Assembly (NCBI GenBank): GCA_023128035.1
Contig: JAGMES010000190.1
Span: forward strand, 1 to 7,594
Direction of reading: 5' to 3'
Length of the DNA stretch: 7,594 nucleotides
Origin: Halanaerobiales bacterium
GTDB taxonomy: Bacteria > Bacillota_F > Halanaerobiia > DY22613
Part shown: piece by piece, positions 1-4,613 of the stretch
Layout of the letters: each line of letters starts with the position of its first letter
Numbering within the stretch: position 1 is the first letter of the stretch
Translations under genes and position numbers: made by a program
Notes under the pieces: model-generated
The model's database searches: none
Told to the model about the DNA's origin: nothing
The model's input: only the letters and a program-made list of their open reading frames with translations

Positions 1-26
1 TGAAGTTTTGAAATTATTGTAAGCAT
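1..26 (-). CDS. Possible start of the next gene in the ornithine operon (truncated by window edge)
   Basis: On the minus strand an ATG at 26-24 follows a GGTGGAGGTAGA ribosome-binding stretch and opens a frame reading MLTIISKL before the window ends. The SD-to-ATG spacing is short, about 4 bases. The frame lies 48 bases after the Nudix stop and in the same direction, so it could be a further operon member. Eight codons are too few to identify a product, and I do not recognise it as OraS, OraE or ornithine racemase. Confidence 0.3.
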
Positions 27-73
27 TCTACCTCCACCTATAGAAGAGCGGAGCTTCGCCTTCTGAAATGTCG

Positions 74-511
74 TTAAATTCCGCGTTTCATTATAAATTC
101 TAATGTTTTATAATATATATGTGGTTGAATCTCAGGATAAGTTAACTTTTGAGGCAGTTCTAAATATAGCTCTTGTCGTACCATTTCACTATCTTCAGGT
201 ATTGATCCCATCTCATGAACATCCGCAAAAAAGAGCATACCATAACTTTCCTCAGAATTTTCATCATTTTTGACACCATAAATTGATACAGGGAAAAGAG
301 CGAATTTAATTGCTCCAGTCTCCTCCATCAACTCTCTTGGAGCACACTCAAAAATAGATTCTTCTGGTTCCACCCTTCCACCAGGAATTTCCCAAGTCTT
401 TCGTTCCCGATGTTGAACAAAAATCCACTTACCCTCAAATCGTGCCATAATAACAGCATATTGCATCTTTTCCAACGAAATTTCCTTCAGCGAATAAAAT
501 GAAACGTTCAA
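74..511 (-). CDS. Nudix hydrolase, YtkD/MutT-like
   Basis: A 145-residue protein of the Nudix superfamily, whose members hydrolyse nucleoside diphosphate derivatives using Mg2+. The complete Nudix box GX5EX7REUXEEXGU is visible: Gly45, Glu51, Arg59-Glu60, Glu63-Glu64 and Gly66, preceded by WEIPGG. All catalytic glutamates are present, so it should be active. The spacing and the phrase FVQHRERKTWEIPGG recall YtkD-type 8-oxo-dGTP/RNA pyrophosphohydrolases, but the substrate cannot be read from sequence. The start is a TTG at 511-509, chosen because AGGAGG (520-525) sits 8 bases upstream; a later in-frame ATG has no such site. It begins 29 bases after the ortB stop and is probably the fourth gene of the ord-ortA-ortB transcript. 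Its role there, house-cleaning or regulatory, is unknown. Confidence 0.9.
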   Translation of the reverse strand: MNVSFYSLKEISLEKMQYAVIMARFEGKWIFVQHRERKTWEIPGGRVEPEESIFECAPRELMEETGAIKFALFPVSIYGVKNDENSEESYGMLFFADVHEMGSIPEDSEMVRQELYLELPQKLTYPEIQPHIYYKTLEFIMKRGI

Positions 512-540
512 CTGATTTTCCTCCTATCACTATTCCACTA

Positions 541-1953
541 TTAATTCACTCCTAATTCTTGCAAAAAATCTTTTACAAACTCTTTACTCCCATTTACTTC
601 ATCCGCAAGGAAAGTTAATTCCTCGCAAGATATTGAAGTTGCACCTGTCTTCTCAATTGCATTTTTCAGATAAGATTTCCGAACTTTATTCAAATCTACA
701 TCCTTAACATGAATCTGAGATGGACATTCAGGAATGATAATCCTTTCACCAGGTTTATCATCTTCTGGATTACCACGCCTTACTTCCACACCCTGTTTCA
801 TCGCTAAAGTTAGTTGAGCAGTTGGATGCTTACCGGCACCAGTATATTCAGTTTCCTGAACAACCACAATCTGATCCTCTTTCATTTCTCGCGCAATGGC
901 AATAGCTGCTGCTAAAGATATATTTCCCGCTGGCCCACGTTCAAGACCTTCTAACTGTGCCAACGCTTCTGTAACATAAAATACTTCCCCTTGAGAAATA
1001 GTTACATACCTATCTAGATATCTTAAAGCTCGAGCAGCATTTCTAGGTACATCAGCCCGATCTGGCCATGTAGCAAATGGCATTCCAAATCCCGTATGTC
1101 CAGTAGTAAAGGATTTACGATTAAAAGCTTTATCACTAGCCATATGTAAACCTTTAAGATCCACACTAGCTCCAATAATTTTCGTATTCATTGCATTAGC
1201 TTTACGTGCACCTCTGGCAGTACCAGTAACATTTCCACCACCAGCATGAGTTATAACAATTGCATCTGGATCACGATTTTCTCGTTTTCGCATCTCATCA
1301 ATAATTTCATAACCTAAAGTCTCTACACCAGCAATACCAAAAGGTGTATATAAAGAAGCATTAAAATAACCTGTTTCCTCTAGTACTCTCAAGAAAGTAT
1401 AAAACAGTTCTGGGCCAACGGTTAACTGCAAAACCTCTGCACCATAAGCCTCACACTTACGACCCTTCTCTAAAATCTCAGGTTGTCCTAAACCTGTGCT
1501 ATCATATACTTCTTGAACGATGATACATTTCAAACCTCTCATCGCTGCCTGAGATGCAACAGCTGCACCGTAATTACCACTAGTTGCCGCTATAACACCT
1601 TTATAGCCATGCTTCTGGGCATGGTACACTGAGACCGCAGCTCGCCGTGCCTTAAAACTCGCAGATGGATTGCAAGCTTCATCTTTTAAGAAAATTCGAG
1701 CACCATAACCAGGCTCAGAAATTTTCTGCACCAGACGAGTAATATTTTTCAGTTCCAACAAAGGAGTATTCCCTACTCCTGTCTCTTTTTGAATCTGACA
1801 GATTTCATCAAGACTATAACCAACCTCACGCATCATCCGCTCATAATCAAAAGCAATCTCAGATGTTTCAAATTGATCATAATCGATTCCAACAGCCATT
1901 TTCATAATCTCATTCTTACGTTTCATTACTTGTTGATAACTCATATCTTTCAT
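541..1953 (-). CDS. ortB: 2-amino-4-oxopentanoate thiolase, PLP-binding subunit OrtB
   Basis: Large subunit (470 residues) of the thiolase that, with OrtA, cleaves 2-amino-4-oxopentanoate with CoA to acetyl-CoA and D-alanine, the last step of oxidative ornithine degradation described in Clostridium sticklandii. It is a fold-type II PLP enzyme related to threonine synthase. Visible signatures are GNTPLLEL (about residues 61-68), the Schiff-base lysine in NPSASFKARR (Lys101), the substrate loop TSGNYGAA (about 125-132) and the glycine-rich phosphate loop HAGGGNVTGTARG (about 236-248). I prefer the ATG at 1953-1951. It forms a 4-base ATGA overlap with the ortA stop and lies 10 bases from the AGGAGG (CCTCC at 1964-1968). 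The ATG two codons earlier (1959) is only 4 bases from that site and remains possible. The overlap suggests translational coupling, in keeping with a fixed OrtA:OrtB complex in the cytoplasm. Confidence 0.95.
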   Translation of the reverse strand: MKDMSYQQVMKRKNEIMKMAVGIDYDQFETSEIAFDYERMMREVGYSLDEICQIQKETGVGNTPLLELKNITRLVQKISEPGYGARIFLKDEACNPSASFKARRAAVSVYHAQKHGYKGVIAATSGNYGAAVASQAAMRGLKCIIVQEVYDSTGLGQPEILEKGRKCEAYGAEVLQLTVGPELFYTFLRVLEETGYFNASLYTPFGIAGVETLGYEIIDEMRKRENRDPDAIVITHAGGGNVTGTARGARKANAMNTKIIGASVDLKGLHMASDKAFNRKSFTTGHTGFGMPFATWPDRADVPRNAARALRYLDRYVTISQGEVFYVTEALAQLEGLERGPAGNISLAAAIAIAREMKEDQIVVVQETEYTGAGKHPTAQLTLAMKQGVEVRRGNPEDDKPGERIIIPECPSQIHVKDVDLNKVRKSYLKNAIEKTGATSISCEELTFLADEVNGSKEFVKDFLQELGVN

Positions 1954-2258
1954 TGGCATTGCCCCTCCTCAAAGAGAAATTCTCGCAACTCCTGACCGAT
2001 TGTCAAAAGTGCTGGTATGGGCTCACCAAAATCATATTCATAACGTGGATTCGCTTTTTCTAACCGACCTGTTAATTGGCGACCAATCAACGTTTTAATA
2101 GTCACTTCATCACCGATCATAGCATCTTCAGTTAAAAAACCATTAACCCTCAATTCCAATGATACCTGTTTAGTATCATCCGGAACTTGAGGAGCACGTT
2201 CCTCAGGTTGAAGGACGATCTGATGTATCTGAACCCATGTTCCTTTGGGTATCTTCAT
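1950..2258 (-). CDS. ortA: 2-amino-4-oxopentanoate thiolase, small subunit OrtA
   Basis: Small subunit (about 102 residues) of the AKP thiolase. It starts MKIPKGTWVQIHQIVL and contains VNGFLTEDAMIGDEVTIKT and NPRYEYDFGEP, features I associate with OrtA. The protein has no PLP motif; the cofactor sits in OrtB. The frame could start at a TTG at 2264, but that is one base from the SD (CCTCC on the plus strand, 2266-2270). The ATG at 2258-2256 is 7 bases away and is the better start. The stop overlaps the ortB start. The gene follows ord by 34 bases. Its order between ord and ortB is that known for the ornithine pathway operon, which strongly supports the assignment despite the short length. Confidence 0.93.
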   Translation of the reverse strand: MKIPKGTWVQIHQIVLQPEERAPQVPDDTKQVSLELRVNGFLTEDAMIGDEVTIKTLIGRQLTGRLEKANPRYEYDFGEPIPALLTIGQELREFLFEEGQCQ

Positions 2259-2292
2259 ATTCAAACCTCCCTAATTTTATTTTGCCTTTACA

Positions 2293-3324
2293 CTATACTA
2301 ACTCTTTTAAATCCTTTGCAATAAATGCAGGGATCGGAAGATCAGACATATGTACTAAACCAGATTCTGCTTTAATTACTGCAGGAATCATGTTTACAGC
2401 ACAAGCCATAGTTCCTTTACCACCTGGAATTTCAGGGCTAATACCCATTTTAATATTTGGATCACCAATGATTTCAATATAGTCCCCAGTTTCAATATCC
2501 TCTAAATGTGGATGAATTTGTTGTGGATGTTCCATAGTTATTAAAACCTTACCATCTTTTTTACCATAAGCAATATGACGACAACCTGCTACATTACCTT
2601 TTTCAACTTTTACGTGAGGAGTTTCTCGATATGTATTAGAAATAATAGGTTCTCTAGTTTCTATAATTTCATCTAATTCCCAACCCATTTTAGCTGCAAC
2701 CATGTTGATAGATTCCTGGAAGCCGATATGACCAACGATATCGCCTGATTGCAGACCTGCTTCGAATTCTTCTGGAGTAGTACCTACACCTTGAGTTCTC
2801 ATTACAGTTGGACCAAATGGTGAAAGATCGTTAATTCTTGCTGCTTTAATCTCTTGAACATCTAAACAAGCACCTGTTAATACAAGAATCAAAGTATCTA
2901 AAACAAAACCTGGGTTAATACCAGTACCCAAAACAGTTACACCCTTTTCTTTAGCCAAACGATCAATCTCTTTTGCTAATTCAGGTTCCCCAGCTTCTGG
3001 AAAAGACATCTCTTCTGCAATTGTAATAACATTTAAACCAGCTTCAATACCCTTTTTAATTTGAGGAAAAACTTCTTTTGTAAAGGAACCAGTAGCAATT
3101 AATAATAAATCTGCTTCAGCACCTTCCAATATCTCACTAAGACTGGATTTGATTTCAACTCCAACTTTTTCTTGACCAACTAATTCGCCAACATCTTTAC
3201 CAATTTTATTAGGGTCCATTTCGATTGCTCCAACAAGTTCCATACCCTCTTTACTCAGAATCAAGCGTGCCATACCTTGACCCATTGCACCAAGACCCCA
3301 ATTAATTATTCTAGCCTTTGCCAT
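2293..3324 (-). CDS. ord: 2,4-diaminopentanoate dehydrogenase Ord
   Basis: 343-residue NAD(P)-dependent dehydrogenase that oxidatively deaminates (2R,4S)-2,4-diaminopentanoate, the product of D-ornithine aminomutase, to 2-amino-4-oxopentanoate, the substrate of OrtAB. The N-terminus has a Rossmann nucleotide-binding motif NWGLGAMGQGMA (about residues 8-19). A second conserved stretch, TGINPGFVLDTL, lies near residue 135, as in dihydrodipicolinate-reductase-like dehydrogenases. Length matches the family. The ATG at 3324 is preceded by AAGGAG (3334-3339) at 9 bases. It is the first gene visible in the operon. The ornithine aminomutase (oraS/oraE) and ornithine racemase genes are not in the window and could lie left of base 1 or elsewhere. 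I saw no clear promoter in the 120 bases upstream. Confidence 0.95.
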   Translation of the reverse strand: MAKARIINWGLGAMGQGMARLILSKEGMELVGAIEMDPNKIGKDVGELVGQEKVGVEIKSSLSEILEGAEADLLLIATGSFTKEVFPQIKKGIEAGLNVITIAEEMSFPEAGEPELAKEIDRLAKEKGVTVLGTGINPGFVLDTLILVLTGACLDVQEIKAARINDLSPFGPTVMRTQGVGTTPEEFEAGLQSGDIVGHIGFQESINMVAAKMGWELDEIIETREPIISNTYRETPHVKVEKGNVAGCRHIAYGKKDGKVLITMEHPQQIHPHLEDIETGDYIEIIGDPNIKMGISPEIPGGKGTMACAVNMIPAVIKAESGLVHMSDLPIPAFIAKDLKELV

Positions 3325-3333
3325 TCAAACCCA

Positions 3334-3339
3334 CTCCTT
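3334..3339 (-). promoter_or_regulatory. Ribosome binding site of ord
   Basis: AAGGAG on the minus strand, 9 bases before the ord ATG. It fixes the start of the operon's first gene. The upstream stretch to about 3448 is AT-rich; several TATAAA/TAATAT boxes occur but none has a convincing -35 partner. Confidence 0.7.
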
Positions 3340-3448
3340 ATTTATAATTTTATACATCAATGCATACTACTATTTATATTAGATATAACTCTTCTTTTTC
3401 CTCTTAATTTTCTGCAAATTTCTTTTCTTTAATACATTTAAAAAGAAA

Positions 3449-3480
3449 AACACTTCTATCCTTCAAAGGATTGAGGTGTT
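3449..3480 (-). terminator. Intrinsic terminator of the 29-residue ORF, possibly bidirectional
   Basis: Near-perfect inverted repeat. The plus-strand left arm AACACTTCTATCCTT (3449-3463) pairs with AAGGATTGAGGTGTT (3466-3480), with one mismatch and one G-T pair. On the minus strand the stem is followed by TTTTTCTTTT (complement of 3441-3450), the expected U-tract. It begins 17 bases after the stop of the small minus-strand ORF, so it most likely ends that transcript. A shorter TTTTCC follows on the plus strand. Confidence 0.8.
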
Positions 3481-3496
3481 TTCCTTAGTTCTAATT

Positions 3497-3586
3497 TTAC
3501 ATAGGCTTTTCAATTGGACCTCCATCCTTAGTTACAACATCTTCAGGTTTTTCCTTCTTAGGTTCTTTTTTAGGATCTTTAATCAT
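3497..3586 (-). CDS. Small charged protein, 29 residues, unknown function
   Basis: A short frame too small for most gene finders. It has an ATG at 3586-3584 preceded by GAGGAGGTG (CCTCC at 3594-3598, spacing 7 bases for this core) and followed by a strong terminator. The peptide starts MIKDPKKEPKKEKPE and ends with a VVTKDGGPIEKPM tail. By my count it holds 8 Lys, 7 Asp/Glu and 5 Pro, with no Cys, no aromatic residue and no membrane segment, so it is probably disordered and cytoplasmic. The combination of ideal ribosome binding site and private terminator argues for a real mini-gene rather than chance. I do not recognise the family. It is separate from the ornithine operon and from the arsR genes, which run the other way. 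Confidence 0.65.
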   Translation of the reverse strand: MIKDPKKEPKKEKPEDVVTKDGGPIEKPM

Positions 3587-3615
3587 ATTAACACCTCCTC
3601 AAAAAACATTTCAAC

Positions 3616-3632
3616 TAGATATTAATTATCTA
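3616..3632. repeat. 17-bp inverted repeat upstream of the 29-residue ORF
   Basis: Perfect dyad TAGATA-TTAAT-TATCTA, 30 bases upstream of the start codon of the small minus-strand ORF. It lies where an operator overlapping a promoter would be. No good -10/-35 pair could be assigned on the minus strand, and in AT-rich DNA such a dyad may arise by chance. The rest of 3600-3690 is A/T tracts with nothing else recognisable. Confidence 0.35.
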
Positions 3633-3690
3633 ATAATCATCTTTTTTCCTTCATTTTTTCTCTATTTTTTTCACATATTTATCATTTTGT

Positions 3691-3718
3691 TTGACATTTG
3701 CCACCATTCCATTATACT
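3691..3718 (+). promoter_or_regulatory. Promoter of the first arsR gene
   Basis: TTGACA (3691-3696) is a perfect -35 box and TATACT (3713-3718) a good -10 box, separated by 16 bases. Transcription would begin near 3725. This leaves a leader of about 30 bases containing the AAGGGGG ribosome binding site (3739-3745) before the GTG at 3754. Because ArsR proteins usually repress their own promoters, an operator is expected here, but I could not see a clean palindrome. Confidence 0.75.
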
Positions 3719-3753
3719 ATTAAGATATGGTAAACAATAAGGGGGTAATTTTC

Positions 3754-4044
3754 GTGGAAAATATGACAGATAAGTTTGATACTTTAAAAGAAAAAAGTGA
3801 AATTCTCAAAGCTTTATCCCACCCTGTACGTTTATGTATTGTCAAAGGACTTATGAAAACAAAAGTTAGTAATGTAACCACTATACAGGATTGTCTAGAT
3901 ATTCCCCAATCAACTATTTCACAACATATAGCCAAACTTAAATCTGCTGGTATCGTTGATGGTACGCGAGATGGAGTTAAAATTCATTACTATGTAGTAA
4001 ATGAAGATGCTCGGAAAATCATTTCAGCTCTTTTTGATAAATAA
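3754..4044 (+). CDS. ArsR/SmtB-family transcriptional repressor (copy 1, intact)
   Basis: A 96-residue winged helix-turn-helix protein. The frame is open from an ATG at 3727, but that codon has no ribosome binding site. The GTG at 3754 has AAGGGGG 8 bases upstream and gives the same length as the adjacent copy. Visible parts are the ArsR helix KALSHPVRLCIVKGL (about residues 19-33), the recognition segment LDIPQSTISQHIAKLKSAGIV (split as LDIPQSTIS / QHIAKLKSAGIV, about 48-68) and the wing DGVKIHYYVVN (about 73-83). The metal motif ELCVC is absent. Instead there are two cysteines, Cys28 and Cys47, both conserved in copy 2. Thiol/persulfide sensing ArsR proteins such as SqrR and BigR also use a cysteine pair, and the sulfane-sulfur fusion gene lies downstream, so a persulfide or redox sensor is a reasonable inference. 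A terminator follows the stop directly, so it is probably monocistronic. Confidence 0.93.
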   Translation: MENMTDKFDTLKEKSEILKALSHPVRLCIVKGLMKTKVSNVTTIQDCLDIPQSTISQHIAKLKSAGIVDGTRDGVKIHYYVVNEDARKIISALFDK

Positions 4045-4050
4045 ATTATT

Positions 4051-4077
4051 ATAGGCTCACAAAAGCCTATTTTTTTT
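4051..4077 (+). terminator. Intrinsic terminator after arsR copy 1
   Basis: Perfect 7-bp stem ATAGGCT (4051-4057) / AGCCTAT (4064-4070) with loop CACAAA, followed by seven T. It starts 7 bases after the arsR stop codon, which isolates the first regulator from the second. Confidence 0.92.
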
Positions 4078-4079
4078 AT

Positions 4080-4110
4080 TTGACTTTATATCGTTTTATT
4101 GTAATATAAT
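4080..4110 (+). promoter_or_regulatory. Probable promoter of the second arsR gene
   Basis: TTGACT (4080-4085) and a perfect TATAAT (4105-4110) separated by 19 bases, slightly long. They lie just after the preceding terminator and before the AGGGAGG ribosome binding site (4127-4133). Confidence 0.55.
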
Positions 4111-4142
4111 GATATAGCAAAAGCATAGGGAGGCCATACTTT

Positions 4143-4432
4143 GTGGATTATTTAACAAGGCAAGAAAAACTCTTAGAAAAAAAAGTGAAATCTTAAAAGC
4201 TCTAGCTCATCCGATAAGATTATGTATTCTCAAAGGATTGATGGAAACCAAAATTTGCAATGTAACTACGATGCAATATTGTTTAGATCTTCCACAATCA
4301 ACAATTTCCCAACATTTATCTAAACTTAAAGCTGCTAACATTATTGAAGGTGTAATAGAAGGTATTAAAATCAATTATAGCATACTTAATGAGGATGCTA
4401 AAAAAATTCTTTCGACAATCTTTGAGAAATAA
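4143..4432 (+). CDS. ArsR-family repressor (copy 2), frameshifted at an A8 run
   Basis: Tandem paralogue of copy 1: 54 of 82 aligned residues identical by hand count. AGGGAGG (4127-4133) lies 9 bases before a GTG at 4143, which reads VDYLTRQEKLLEKK and would then hit TAA at 4194. The rest, SEILKALAHPIRLCILKGL through HTH LDLPQSTISQHLSKLK to IFEK, lies in the -1 frame. The switch point is the A8 run at 4177-4184, which in the GTG frame is the heptamer A AAA AAA. A -1 slip gives exactly 96 residues, the length of copy 1, with the two N-termini aligned without gaps. Both cysteines of copy 1 are conserved and a third is added (KICNV). Without the shift, only an internal TTG at 4238 gives a 64-residue HTH fragment lacking the first helix. 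The gene may be a recent pseudogene, a homopolymer sequencing error, or one that is expressed through slippage. Confidence 0.8.
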
Positions 4433-4496
4433 CTCACATTAGTTTTTTCAAAAACTTCAATTATTTCTGAACAAAAATTAACTATTTAATTTACTA

Positions 4497-4533
4497 TATA
4501 ATATTTTAAAGTATATAAACAATTTAAAGGAGG
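4497..4533 (+). promoter_or_regulatory. -10 box and ribosome binding site of the CoA-disulfide reductase gene
   Basis: TATAAT at 4497-4502 and AAAGGAGG at 4526-4533, the latter 10 bases before the ATG at 4544. No convincing -35 box was found at 16-18 bases. The -10 is flanked by a TATATA (4495-4500) repeated at 4512-4517, a possible but weak regulator site. Confidence 0.5.
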
Positions 4534-4613
4534 TTCTTTTTCGATGGGAAAAAAAGTTGTTATCGTTGGAGGAGTTGCTGGTGGAGCAAGTACAGCTGCT
4601 GGATTAAGACGTC

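Noticed and set aside
40..66. GC-rich hairpin (GCG/CGC stem with flanking AAG/CTT) after the Nudix gene as a terminator
   Set aside because: The stem is short and bulged and is not followed by a T-tract on the minus strand. A ribosome binding site and ATG follow, suggesting the operon continues.
1789..2482. Plus-strand open frames of 68 and 81 codons over the ornithine genes
   Set aside because: Antisense shadows of ortB, ortA and ord, which are strongly supported on the minus strand.
3720..3935. Minus-strand 71-codon open frame over arsR copy 1
   Set aside because: Shadow of the convincing regulator gene on the other strand, with no ribosome binding site or recognisable motif.
4441..4456. 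AGTTTTTTCAAAAACT palindrome as terminator of arsR copy 2
   Set aside because: All A-T apart from the two outermost G/C positions, with almost no loop and no following T-run; unlikely to form a stable terminator.
4467..4496. CTGAAC or TTAACT as a -35 box for the reductase gene
   Set aside because: Spacings of 24 and 13 bases to the TATAAT are outside the usable range, so only the -10 was kept.
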